From JBGSKV01 sp041740975 (GTDB lineage: Bacteria; Bdellovibrionota_B; Oligoflexia; Oligoflexales; JALZUQ01): 32,556 nucleotides of DNA. Location: positions 1 to 32,556 of the forward strand of contig JBGSKV010000015.1 in assembly GCA_041740975.1 (NCBI GenBank), written 5' to 3'. Shown here piece after piece: positions 22,243 through 30,400 of this stretch. The position numbers and the translations under genes are program-made. The notes beneath the pieces were generated by a model. The model was not told the origin of the DNA and searched no databases. It saw only the letters and a program-made list of their open reading frames with translations. Each line of letters opens with the position of its first letter. The first letter of the stretch is position 1.

Positions 22243-22461
22243 TTAAATCTCTAAATACTCCAGACTCTCGTCACCACAGGTATTGAAATGGAAAGCTTCG
22301 CCGGCCCCGAAGTACGCCGTACCACCCGAAACGGTGGGACCGCTAAACTGTGCATTGAGAGAAGCCATAATATAGAAACGATCTCCGATACCAGTTATGG
22401 AAAAGTTGGCGGAGAGTCTAACTTTATGTCCTGGAACCGTTACAATATTTGACAAAAACAT
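22243..22461 (-). pseudogene. 3' fragment of the lipoprotein gene found at 27148-28602
   Basis: The last about 50 residues (SFSITGIGDRF, IMASLNAQFSGPTV, GTAYFG-GEAFHFNTCGDESL, ending LEYLEI) are almost identical to the C-terminus of the 484-aa lipoprotein at 27148-28602. The DNA is alignable over roughly 180 nt (22243 to about 22425 against 27148 to about 27330). Upstream of that the similarity stops, and the remaining reading frame has no signal peptide or credible start. It is a truncated copy lying 38 nt from attachment site A. Confidence 0.75.
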
Positions 22462-22711
22462 CGCATTCCCTCGCTAAGTCAATTTTGTGATCTATAGGCA
22501 AGATTTTATCACATTTGAATAGACATGGACTGTATCTGCGCTTCTAATTTTTCCGAACGACAGTGTTGAAAATGAGTAGCTCTACACCTCAACGCAGCAA
22601 TAATTTTTATACATAATTATAACTACTTACATAAATACTTATTCCATTTCTATAGTTTGGAACTCGTTGATCCGATAGCGATTTTAATCATTTAAATCTC
22701 AAGGGGCATCT

Positions 22712-22801
22712 ATGCAACTCGTAAAGAAGATTAGCCTAACTGTAGTATGTTGCGGATTGTTTTTCGGTTGCGACTTAAGCGACCAAATAGAGTTTAAGTG
22801 A
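22712..22801 (+). CDS. 29-residue lipoprotein peptide
   Basis: The peptide MQLVKKISLTVVCCGLFFGC plus nine further residues (ending QIEFK) has a basic start, a hydrophobic helix and a lipobox LFFGC with Cys20, so the predicted mature lipopeptide is only about ten residues. A good Shine-Dalgarno AAGGGG (22701-22706) lies 5 nt upstream. It precedes the large kelch lipoprotein by 59 nt in the same direction. It may be a genuine entericidin-like small lipoprotein, or the surviving 5' end of a longer lost gene. The 22462-22711 gap before it holds nothing else recognisable. Confidence 0.5.
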   Translation: MQLVKKISLTVVCCGLFFGCDLSDQIEFK

Positions 22802-22860
22802 AATTCTGTTGATGAAAGATAACTAAAAAATAGTTCACGCGCGCAATAAAGGTCGCCAGG

Positions 22861-25188
22861 ATGTCCAAAAGCCTCAAAATCGGCTTCATTGCAGCCACAT
22901 GTATCTTTGCAATATTGCAATCCTGTGGGGTGCCAGTAAGTGTTGATACGAGGACAAGTCCAGTTGCGAGCGATGATGTCAAAAAACCAGGTGCGAATAA
23001 TCCAAATGTTGCAACATGTACAGTCGAAAGTGAAAAGCGAAAGCGCTTTGAGAAAGCAGAAGCGGCTTTCGGTACCGTATGCAATTCTGAAGCTCAAGTT
23101 AGAACATGTAGCAAAGGAATTTTTGCCGAATGGTCAGGTAGGTTTCAATTTGAGTCTTGCGAAGTAGGTCCCCCACAAAATTGCGGCAATTTTGTTCATG
23201 ATCAAAAGCAAAATCGCACACGCTTTCGGGATGTATCAGTCCCATACAATCAAAATTGCCAATCAGAAGAACAAATTCGCACTTGTAACAACGGCAATTT
23301 TACAGAATGGTCAGGAAGTTTTGGCCAAACAAGTTGCGAAATTTCTCCGCCTGCCACCTGTGGCGGCATTGCCCACGACACGACGCAAACTCGCCTAGCA
23401 TATTTCAAAGCATCTCCGGCATTTGGCCAACAGTGTCAGTCGGAAACGCAAAATCGCAAATGTACAAACGGCATATTCACGACTTGGAGCGGTAGCTTTA
23501 CTTCCACGACATGCACCCCTCAAGGCCCAGCTTCTTGTGGCGTGACGCCCAGTGGCGCCGATGAAAGTCGCCTCCGATATCAAAGCCCAACCGTTGCCTT
23601 TGGTAGTTCTTGCGTCGTCGAGACTCAAACGCGCCGATGTAACAATGGAAATTTCGGAAACTGGAGTGGAGACTATTCTTCGTTAAATTGCACTTTTTCT
23701 CCTGCAGCCTCATGTTCTGGTACCCCTCACGAAGGTTCCCAAATAAGAACGCGTTACGAATTTTCCAGTGTCAATTTTGGCGTAATTTGTCCTTCCGAAA
23801 CTCAAACGCGCACTTGTATAAACGGAACATTTGGTAATTGGAGCGGTAGGTTTGCGAAAGATACTTGCGCTCCTGAACCGCCTCAGCCATGTGGCAACAC
23901 CGCACATGGAGCGAGTGAATCCCGAACTCGCTTCAATAGTGAAACGGCACCGGCTAATCAATGCGTCATGGAGACCCAAACGCGCACTTGCAACAATGGA
24001 AACTTTGGTAATTGGACGGGAACTTATACTTTCGATAAATGCGATTCGCCATTAAGTGCGCTTTCAGAACCAGTATCAACAACTCTCGAACCCTCCGCCA
24101 GACACGCAGCTATCTATGGATGGCTCGACAATCGCATCATTGTTTGGGGTGGGGCCGGTGATTATCCGACAATGTATAACAATGGCAGTATCTATAATCC
24201 AGATGCAAATACTTGGCTAACGGTGCCTACCAATTCAAATACACCAGTCGGACGACAAGATCCTACGCAATACATTGTGGGAAGCCAAATCATAGTTTGG
24301 GGTGGTTATCTAAAAAATGCTGCTTCGGAAAATCTTTTAACGACTGGCTTTAAACTAGGAATGAATGCGGCTCAAAACGGATTTACATTTGCGAATATTG
24401 CTAATTTTCCAGTTTCCATCGCCAACCCTAAACGAACGCGATACACGTCTGTCATGGGCGGAAATAAAATTTTTATTTTCTCTGGCGTTAGGTATGAAAA
24501 AGTATCCCTCAGTTTCAATGATGGATTTACTTATGACATTCCAACGGATTCGTGGAGTGCAATTCCTGCATTTGGCGTAAAACGTTATGACTCAACATCA
24601 ATATGGACAGGATCGGAAATGATTGTGTGGGGAGGTTATCACAGTAACGGCAGCCCTACTTATGGTCTCAAGACCAATACTGGCGGCGCCTATAACCCAA
24701 CAACAAACAGTTGGCGCGCAACTTCACTCGTAAATGCGCCTGAAGCAAGAGTAGGTCACACCGCAACTTGGATTCGGGGAAAAATGCTGATTTGGGGCGG
24801 TAAGTACGACAGTAAAGGCTACAATCCCCATAACGGAATTTACGATCCACAAACTGACACGTGGAAAAGTGTCAAAGCTGAGCCGCGAGCGGACAGATAC
24901 TTTCACAAAGCCTTTACCATCAGTCAGAATGAAGTTTTAGTCTGGGGTGGTGCAAAAAATTCAACAAGCAATTATCCCGTGAGTGTTTGTCCTACGGAAG
25001 CATGCATATATAATATCGATTCCGATAGTTGGCGTTGCACAATTTTAAGCGATTTGCCAAACGGCCGATCTGATTCTGTGTTAGTATTAAAAAATAGAAA
25101 ACTGTTTACTTGGGGCGGCGCCGATAGCTGTTTTGTCGACTCCTTTCAGAAAGTTCAATCAGGAGGTCGATTTTACACGTTTGATTGA
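22861..25188 (+). CDS. Lipoprotein with six Cys-rich repeats and a kelch-like beta-propeller
   Basis: The 775-aa protein has a lipobox LQSC with Cys22. From about residue 58 to 400 there are six repeats of about 57 residues, each with four cysteines and the pattern CG..AH....QTR...Y..........C..ETQ.R.C.NG.F..WSG.F....C. From about 410 to the end there are six or seven kelch-type repeats (IIVWGG, YNP..N.W and similar). Both halves suit an exposed adhesion or ligand-binding protein. No catalytic motif is seen. AAAGG lies before the start. It is the largest gene of the segment between the two tRNA 3' halves. Confidence 0.8.
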   Translation: MSKSLKIGFIAATCIFAILQSCGVPVSVDTRTSPVASDDVKKPGANNPNVATCTVESEKRKRFEKAEAAFGTVCNSEAQVRTCSKGIFAEWSGRFQFESCEVGPPQNCGNFVHDQKQNRTRFRDVSVPYNQNCQSEEQIRTCNNGNFTEWSGSFGQTSCEISPPATCGGIAHDTTQTRLAYFKASPAFGQQCQSETQNRKCTNGIFTTWSGSFTSTTCTPQGPASCGVTPSGADESRLRYQSPTVAFGSSCVVETQTRRCNNGNFGNWSGDYSSLNCTFSPAASCSGTPHEGSQIRTRYEFSSVNFGVICPSETQTRTCINGTFGNWSGRFAKDTCAPEPPQPCGNTAHGASESRTRFNSETAPANQCVMETQTRTCNNGNFGNWTGTYTFDKCDSPLSALSEPVSTTLEPSARHAAIYGWLDNRIIVWGGAGDYPTMYNNGSIYNPDANTWLTVPTNSNTPVGRQDPTQYIVGSQIIVWGGYLKNAASENLLTTGFKLGMNAAQNGFTFANIANFPVSIANPKRTRYTSVMGGNKIFIFSGVRYEKVSLSFNDGFTYDIPTDSWSAIPAFGVKRYDSTSIWTGSEMIVWGGYHSNGSPTYGLKTNTGGAYNPTTNSWRATSLVNAPEARVGHTATWIRGKMLIWGGKYDSKGYNPHNGIYDPQTDTWKSVKAEPRADRYFHKAFTISQNEVLVWGGAKNSTSNYPVSVCPTEACIYNIDSDSWRCTILSDLPNGRSDSVLVLKNRKLFTWGGADSCFVDSFQKVQSGGRFYTFD

Positions 25189-25321
25189 GCCTATTTTATC
25201 TAATTTATTTCAACAATCGAAATTCGCCAGATTCAGCATTTCAGGAAGCTAATCGACACGGTTAATTCTTACAAAACACCGCCAATCAAATGCAATTCCG
25301 TGCCGGCTATGGCTTGTCTTT

Positions 25322-25340
25322 GACATCCAGTCGGGATGTC
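25322..25340. terminator. Hairpin between convergent genes
   Basis: GACATCC (25322-25328) and GGATGTC (25334-25340) form a 7-bp stem with a 5-nt loop between the end of the kelch gene (25188) and the end of brnA (25353). There is no clear U-tract on either side, so this is at best a weak bidirectional terminator. The rest of the 25189-25352 gap shows no gene. Confidence 0.35.
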
Positions 25341-25352
25341 CCCCGGATTAAC

Positions 25353-25574
25353 TTATGATCCAGTTTTCTGCCATTTTACTGAAGGTTTTTTTTCCAATAC
25401 TGCGCATTCTCTTAGGTAGAGATTGATCAGGTTTTGATAGCTAATACCAGTTTCTTTAGCTAACTTTTTAAAATAACTTATTGTAACATCATCAAGTTTT
25501 ATGGTGACTTGCTTTTTCGTCCGAGCGTTATATGCGCCCCTTTTGCCTTCTGAGAAATCATATTCTTTTTTCAT
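25353..25574 (-). CDS. brnA: BrnA-like antitoxin
   Basis: The 73-aa protein has a basic N-terminus and the pattern KKQVTIKLDDVTISYFKKLAKETGISYQNLINLYLRECA, a ribbon-helix-helix of the BrnA/CopG antitoxin kind. Such antitoxins bind and neutralise BrnT and repress their own promoter. It starts 2 nt after the restored brnT stop codon and on the same strand, the usual brnT-brnA order. Confidence 0.78.
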   Translation of the reverse strand: MKKEYDFSEGKRGAYNARTKKQVTIKLDDVTISYFKKLAKETGISYQNLINLYLRECAVLEKKPSVKWQKTGS

Positions 25575-25576
25575 AA

Positions 25577-25854
25577 TTACACCTCTTCATATTGTTTTCT
25601 TTCATTTCTAGTGGCTTTCCTAGCTGAAATAATTCTTATCTCATCCTGAATTTGTTCCGCATGCACGACAAAAGAATTCTGGATGCTGAACTTACGTCAA
25701 TGAGAATAAACCTTTGCTCATCTTCGGAGTGGTCAGGATCTCCAATTAGAATATGCATGGGATCAAAGAAACAGGATTGAGCTTCGTCAAAAGAAACTTT
25801 GTGTTTTCTCCTGTTAGTTTTTTCTTTAGTTGGATCCCAGGAAAATCTAAGCAT
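25577..25854 (-). pseudogene. brnT: BrnT-like toxin gene, frameshifted
   Basis: The first about 62 residues match BrnT ribonuclease toxins (FSWDPTKEKTNRRKHKVSFDEAQ, FFDP, DHSEDEQRFILIDVSSASRILL). The reading frame then ends early at 25636. One frame over, from about 25668, the sequence continues as VVHAEQIQDEIRIISARKAT and RNERKQYEEV and stops at 25577, just before brnA. This is the expected conserved BrnT C-terminus, so a single base appears to be missing near 25668-25673. The toxin is therefore probably inactive, unless the base is a sequencing error. Confidence 0.82.
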
Positions 25855-25860
25855 AATGCA

Positions 25861-25885
25861 ATTATAATTATTTTATAATTATAAT
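25861..25885. promoter_or_regulatory. Inverted repeat before brnT
   Basis: ATTATAATTA (25861-25870) and TAATTATAAT (25876-25885) are 10-bp perfect arms with a 5-nt spacer, 7 nt upstream of the brnT start. The position and symmetry fit an operator for autoregulation by BrnA. From here to 26166 the only other feature recognised is attachment site B. Confidence 0.5.
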
Positions 25886-26078
25886 CAAATCTTAATGCAA
25901 GTCTGTGATATCAGGGACTTCCCAAGGAAGGAATTTCGATCTCCGATATGACCATGCACTCAATCAGGTGCATAAGTTTTTTGGTTTTTGATCGTTCTAA
26001 AATTGGCCCTAGCATAAAATGCGTTTAATGACGCTCTCGTGACTAGTTTCTTTAATGAAATCAGTGCGAGGCACAAGA

Positions 26079-26123
26079 CTTCTAATCCCGCGGTCAGTCG
26101 TTCGAATCGACTAGGGGTCGCCA
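26079..26123 (+). other. Displaced 3' half of tRNA-Arg(TCT)-like gene, attachment site B
   Basis: The 45 nt show the same tRNA layout as site A: anticodon loop CTTCTAA, stem strand TCCCG, variable CGGTC, T-arm AGTCG-TTCGAAT-CGACT, acceptor AGGGGTC, G, CCA. It agrees with site A at 35 of 45 positions, and both are followed by TTTTTCTT. The T-stem differs from site A by paired changes that keep base pairing. The preceding bases (CAAGA) do not complete its anticodon stem, so it is again only a 3' half. Confidence 0.72.
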
Positions 26124-26166
26124 TTTTTCTTCAGAGAGAATTCAAGCATCCAATCTTTTGTGGTTA

Positions 26167-27066
26167 TTACTTAATGGGCTTGGTCTTTGCTTTAGAAAGA
26201 TGTTCGCGATGTCTGCCGTAGACTGCGTCAAGTTCGAAGTAACTTTTGTGTTTACGAACATCTGCAAGATCTGCGTCGGTATGAATTTTTTTCATAAAAG
26301 ACTCCAGCGATTCGACGTCGCGACTTTGCAACAGTCCAAGGCGCAGCTTTTCTATACTTGCTTGGGTCTGCCCATCAAGTGAAAGATAGCAGGCGTGATT
26401 CAATCGAATGGTAGGATTCTCGGTATGTTCACCCGTAATATCGATCGCATCTTTAAGGCGCCCTACTCGTTTGTACGCCATACCCAGAGTAATATTATAG
26501 AATGCATCTTGTCCACGAACCGACTCCAGCAAATCCACTGTTGCGCGGAAGTTTTTTGCTTCCATTAAAGTCCGGGCCTGAAACATAAACTTCGCGTAAG
26601 TTTTGGCATCAACGGATTTGGCTTTCAGTAGCAACTCGACTCGTTTGATTCGGCTAGGAGTAGCTGCTAGCCCACTGGCGCTACACGTACCACCCACATC
26701 AATTTCTTTCTTATCTTTGTTTTTTTTGGCGAAAAAGATTCCTTCGTACCCATTTGCTAGCGGTCGAAAACGATCAAGTCCATCCGTTTCGTTATGGTAG
26801 TCAATGTATTCTGAGACGAGAAAGTCATTCGAGAAGTTTTGTTTCCATGATTTTTCTGGTCGGATGGTGTAGGCAATGTTGGATTCGCCAGGGTTTTTCG
26901 GTTCAAGTTTTTGAACTTTGATAATCTTGCCGTGAACAATAAATTCAGATGAGTAAACCCGATTTTCGAATTTTTCCGGCGAGCAATCCCAAGCCAGTAA
27001 AGTCGTCAACTCTGGCTGCATCAAGAATAAAGCAGTACACACCGCGAATAAGGATTTGCGGGTCAT
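26167..27066 (-). CDS. Secreted protein with TIMP/NTR-like N-terminal and helical-repeat C-terminal region
   Basis: The 299-aa protein has a signal peptide ending near LLAWDC. Residues about 25-130 have a Cys-containing beta pattern (CSPEKFENRVYSSEFIVHGKII, TIRPEKSWKQ, EGIFFAKKN and GGTCSASG) reminiscent of the NTR/TIMP-like fold of bacterial secreted proteins. From about 160 onwards, paired helices (FMFQARTLMEAKNFRATVDLLES; AFYNITLGMAYKRVGRLKDAID) look like TPR repeats. ATG 27066 is chosen (GGA 7 nt upstream); a GTG at 27081 would add five residues. Its function is unknown. It lies 44 nt after site B, converging on it, and 81 nt downstream of the next lipoprotein gene on the same strand. Confidence 0.62.
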   Translation of the reverse strand: MTRKSLFAVCTALFLMQPELTTLLAWDCSPEKFENRVYSSEFIVHGKIIKVQKLEPKNPGESNIAYTIRPEKSWKQNFSNDFLVSEYIDYHNETDGLDRFRPLANGYEGIFFAKKNKDKKEIDVGGTCSASGLAATPSRIKRVELLLKAKSVDAKTYAKFMFQARTLMEAKNFRATVDLLESVRGQDAFYNITLGMAYKRVGRLKDAIDITGEHTENPTIRLNHACYLSLDGQTQASIEKLRLGLLQSRDVESLESFMKKIHTDADLADVRKHKSYFELDAVYGRHREHLSKAKTKPIK

Positions 27067-27147
27067 TTTTCGTCCAAGCACATTTGAGTTAAACTACTGA
27101 TTCCATAATGTTTTAGCATTCGAAGCTGCGCTTGCATATCGCAGATT

Positions 27148-28602
27148 TCAAATCTCCAAATACTCCAGACTCTCGTCACCACAGGTATTGAAATGGAATG
27201 CTTCGCCCGACCCGAAGTACGCAGTACCACCGGGAACGGTGGGTCCACTAAACTGTGCATTGAGGGAAGCCATTACGTAGAAGCGATCCCCGATTCCAGT
27301 TATGGAAAAGCTGGCGGATAGTCCAACACCCGTGAGGCCAGTCGAAACGCCCAGAGTACCCACCGCGCCAATGCCTGCTCCATGATCCATCGCAAGCATG
27401 CTAATCGGAATTTCCTGCAGCACGCCTGCAAGACTGAATGACGGCCCGTAAACCAACCCTGCACCCGAACCAACACCTATTAGTAATTGTGTAAGGGAAC
27501 AAAACCAAGGTCCTTTGCCATTGTTAGGGAGATTCTCTTCGTATGTCTTTTGATAAAGTGGATAGAAATTCACTTGTGCATGACCACCGCCGCCAACCGC
27601 ACCGGCATAAAGTAATCCAACCGCAGGAAAGGGATTATGTTTATTGCTACCGATGTACCAAGAAACTCGTCCCCATTGATCGTGTTTCCAATTGTAATTT
27701 GGGCTATTAGAATTGGAAGAGGCGTAAAGACTGCGTCCATCTTGAGGAGAGTGGATGGCATATTGTGCGAGAACTTTCTTCAGATTTTGCTTTGAGCCAA
27801 CAACTAACGTCCCAATTTGATCTTTCAGCTTGCCAAGACTTTTACTCAGAACTTCATCGAAGCTTTGCACGCCCGGTGCTTTGTTTTGAATGAAAGTCGC
27901 TCGCAATCCTTGATACTGGAGTACAGCATTGGCGTGAAATTCGTCGAGATTGATCTTCTCCAATCCAGCCAGTGCATTCTTTGCAACACTTGCGAGTTGA
28001 GGCGAAAGCCGTCCATCCGACTCCAAGAATAAACGAGAAAGTGCATACGAAACATGTTCATTCAAAGTCGCTTTGGTGCGGGCAACGATCACTGCCAACA
28101 TGGAGCTTTGCCCTAATCCCGTTAGTAGCTGATCAGCTTCCATTCCAACAGTCGTGCCGGCCAGGCGATGCACGACAGCAGTCTTCGCCCAGTAAGGTTC
28201 CATGAGAGCCATGAATAACTCTGGATTATAGCCGCTCGGAGCCGCTTCGAGTAGATCCCTATACGAATCCTGGATAACCATTTGAATGGCGGCCAGAGAA
28301 CGCAAGCGATCAGCTGTAGTCGTTTGATCGCGAAATGGTTTGAAAAGACTGGTTGTAGCTTTTACACCAGGTACAAGACGGACGATCTCTACGATTCGCT
28401 TGGAAGTTGTGCGTTCAACCTCTTTCATGATCTCGGCGTATTTGTTTGAAAAATCGCGGTGATGATTGACCAATCCGCGTTTGAGTTTTTCGATAGTCGC
28501 CGTGTCAAGGCTTTTCGATGCGGAATTGTCAATACGTAGTTTGCAGTTCGAAAGAAATATCAAACCGAAGAAAATGACGAAAATAGTTTGCGCTACTTGC
28601 AT
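27148..28602 (-). CDS. Large lipoprotein with C-terminal Gly-rich domain, unknown family
   Basis: The 484-aa protein has a signal peptide and lipobox-like LSNC (Cys20). It has a helical N-terminal half (about 25-290; coiled-coil-like KYAEIMKEVERTTSKRIVEIV). The C-terminal half is rich in Gly/Ser/aromatics (VGLLYAGAVGGGGHAQVNFYPLY; GVGSGAGLVYGPSFSLAGVL; GIGAVGTLGVSTGLTGVGLS), which may form a beta-barrel or sheet. The very C-terminus is duplicated at 22243-22425. ATG 28602 is chosen because it gives a lipoprotein signal; the frame is open up to 28695. No known family is recognised. Confidence 0.62.
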   Translation of the reverse strand: MQVAQTIFVIFFGLIFLSNCKLRIDNSASKSLDTATIEKLKRGLVNHHRDFSNKYAEIMKEVERTTSKRIVEIVRLVPGVKATTSLFKPFRDQTTTADRLRSLAAIQMVIQDSYRDLLEAAPSGYNPELFMALMEPYWAKTAVVHRLAGTTVGMEADQLLTGLGQSSMLAVIVARTKATLNEHVSYALSRLFLESDGRLSPQLASVAKNALAGLEKINLDEFHANAVLQYQGLRATFIQNKAPGVQSFDEVLSKSLGKLKDQIGTLVVGSKQNLKKVLAQYAIHSPQDGRSLYASSNSNSPNYNWKHDQWGRVSWYIGSNKHNPFPAVGLLYAGAVGGGGHAQVNFYPLYQKTYEENLPNNGKGPWFCSLTQLLIGVGSGAGLVYGPSFSLAGVLQEIPISMLAMDHGAGIGAVGTLGVSTGLTGVGLSASFSITGIGDRFYVMASLNAQFSGPTVPGGTAYFGSGEAFHFNTCGDESLEYLEI

Positions 28603-28777
28603 GAAAAAGGTCTCAGATGAAATAGGTGTTCGATCCATTTTACTTGAAGCCGCTAGTAAGTACAAATCAGCCATAGGATGGTCGGTCACAGGCATTATGT
28701 CCGTCGGCTCTCAATTGGGCCCAGTCGGGTGTCCCCCGAACCCCGACTCACTCGGTAGTGATGATGAGCCCAGCTAG

Positions 28778-28929
28778 GTCCAGCTGCTGCGAAAGACTTT
28801 CGGAATAGATTTGGACAAGTCGGATCACGCGAACCGGTGAGCGGGAAGTTGCAAATCAGAATCCTCCACTGTTTGGCGGTTATTGAAGATAAAGAAATCA
28901 TAGAACGGATGCTGAAGCATGTCGGTAAG
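28778..28929 (+). pseudogene. Remnant of an IS91-type transposase C-terminus
   Basis: One frame reads VQLLRKTFGIDLDKSDHANR and stops (28778-28840). The next frame continues SGKLQIRILHCLAVIEDKEI and IERMLKHVGK (28840-28929). Joined, they match the typical end of IS91-like transposases: LLKRVFGID, then a CPHCGG zinc motif (here degraded to SDHANR), then GKL-IIA-IEDP-VI-KIL-HLG. It is frameshifted and lacks everything upstream, so it is inactive. This is the only recognisable content of the 546-nt gap 28603-29148. Confidence 0.5.
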
Positions 28930-29148
28930 GCAAATGCGCTAAAGACTTTTTGTCTTCGGCACTACAAGGTTGTAAGACTTTGTTTAAAACAATTCATTAT
29001 ATCTCTAATATCTATTTTAAATAATTATTCAGATCAACTATCTTGCGCCCGATCGGCGATACATTTGCCGGTATTGACAGTGGAATGAGATATCTGCTGT
29101 AGGGTATTTTGAGACCACCGTATGAAGTGTTCATTGGGAGGAGAATTT

Positions 29149-30327
29149 GTGAAAATTGAATCATCTCAATATGCTGGGCGTGAATACCTAACGGAACACG
29201 AATTTCGATTTGCGTTCGAGAACAGTCCCATATCGATGAGTTTCGTGAATTCCGATCTGAAGTTTGTTCACGTTAATCTGGCTCTATGTAGACTGCTCGG
29301 ATTCAAGGAACACGAACTTATTGGTCGGTCGATTGTCGATGTGACCCATCCGGATGATCGGCTACGCAGCGAGGGATTGAAAAGGAAGCTGCTTAGTGGC
29401 GAAATAAAACTCTATGGGAATGAGAAGAGATACCTGTCCAAGACAGGCGAAAGCATCTGGGTAAAAATGACGGCGAAACTCGCAGGTAGTCCTGGTGAAA
29501 AGTCGTCAGAAATTTTCGCTCTAATCGAAGACATTTCGGCACGCAAAGAGCTTGAAATCAAACGCGGTGTAGATGTTCAAGCGCTAAAGGATTCTAATCG
29601 CCATTTGTCTGAGTTTTCTCGCATGGCCTCCCATGATCTGAAAGAGCCGCTAAATTCAATTTCTGGATTCGTATCTTTGATCGCAGACCAGCATAAGTTG
29701 GCACCGGTGTCAGAAATTGGGGATTACCTAGAAAGTATAGAGCGAGCCGCGAACCGCGGCCGTGCTTTGGTAGACAATTTGTTGATTTATGCGCACCTAG
29801 AAGAGCTGAAGCCAGATTTTGAACAAGTTGATTTAAACACAGAAATTGCTGACCTGCTTCAAGGCATGCAGAGCTTGACCAGCAGCGCCAATGCAAATGT
29901 TTTGGTAGAGGACTTACCTACTGTTAAAGGCGATCGTTGTCAGCTATCGCGTTTATTTCAGAACTTGATTTCTAATGCTCTCAAATTCTCTCATGCTGAC
30001 CAACGCGTCGTGACGCTTAAGTCAAAATTGCTCGACCAGTTCTGGATAATTTCCGTTTCAGACAACGGTCCCGGAATTTGCGATAAGGATCGAGAAGATA
30101 TTTTTCTACCGTTTCGAAGAGGGCGGGCAACGGCATCTATTGCCGGTACCGGATTGGGGCTTTCAATTTGCAAGAGAATTGCAGAATTGCATGAAGGCAA
30201 GATTTGGGTGGAGTCTACATCGTCGGCAGGAACAGTGTTTTCTATTTCGCTGCCGGCGAATCATGATGCGAGCAAATTGAAGTCTATTCACTGTGGCGAC
30301 ACTGATGCGCCTATCAAGGGAATCTAA
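29149..30327 (+). CDS. Cytosolic PAS-domain sensor histidine kinase
   Basis: The 392-aa protein has no membrane helix. PAS (about 15-125; FRFAFENSPISMSFVNSDL, HVNLALCRLLGFKEHELIGRSIVDVTHPDD) with PAC is followed by HisKA with phospho-acceptor His162 (MASHDLKEPLNSISGF). The HATPase boxes are NLISNALKFS, DNGPGICDKD and GTGLGLSICKRIAELHEG. GTG 29149 is preferred because GGGAGGAG (29136-29143) is 5 nt upstream; the in-frame ATG at 29122 has no site. No receiver domain or response regulator is next to it. Its kinase core resembles that of the kinase at 18248, but no operator palindrome precedes it. Confidence 0.88.
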   Translation: MKIESSQYAGREYLTEHEFRFAFENSPISMSFVNSDLKFVHVNLALCRLLGFKEHELIGRSIVDVTHPDDRLRSEGLKRKLLSGEIKLYGNEKRYLSKTGESIWVKMTAKLAGSPGEKSSEIFALIEDISARKELEIKRGVDVQALKDSNRHLSEFSRMASHDLKEPLNSISGFVSLIADQHKLAPVSEIGDYLESIERAANRGRALVDNLLIYAHLEELKPDFEQVDLNTEIADLLQGMQSLTSSANANVLVEDLPTVKGDRCQLSRLFQNLISNALKFSHADQRVVTLKSKLLDQFWIISVSDNGPGICDKDREDIFLPFRRGRATASIAGTGLGLSICKRIAELHEGKIWVESTSSAGTVFSISLPANHDASKLKSIHCGDTDAPIKGI

Positions 30328-30400
30328 TACATTTCATAATCCGACGATCCTAAACCCTCGCCAAATTGGGAAGACTCTCTGTTCAAGGCCTAGGTGTCAT

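Noticed and set aside
23498..23979. Minus-strand ORFs opposite the Cys-repeat region
   Set aside because: They mirror the repeated coding sequence of the kelch lipoprotein and carry no independent start signals.
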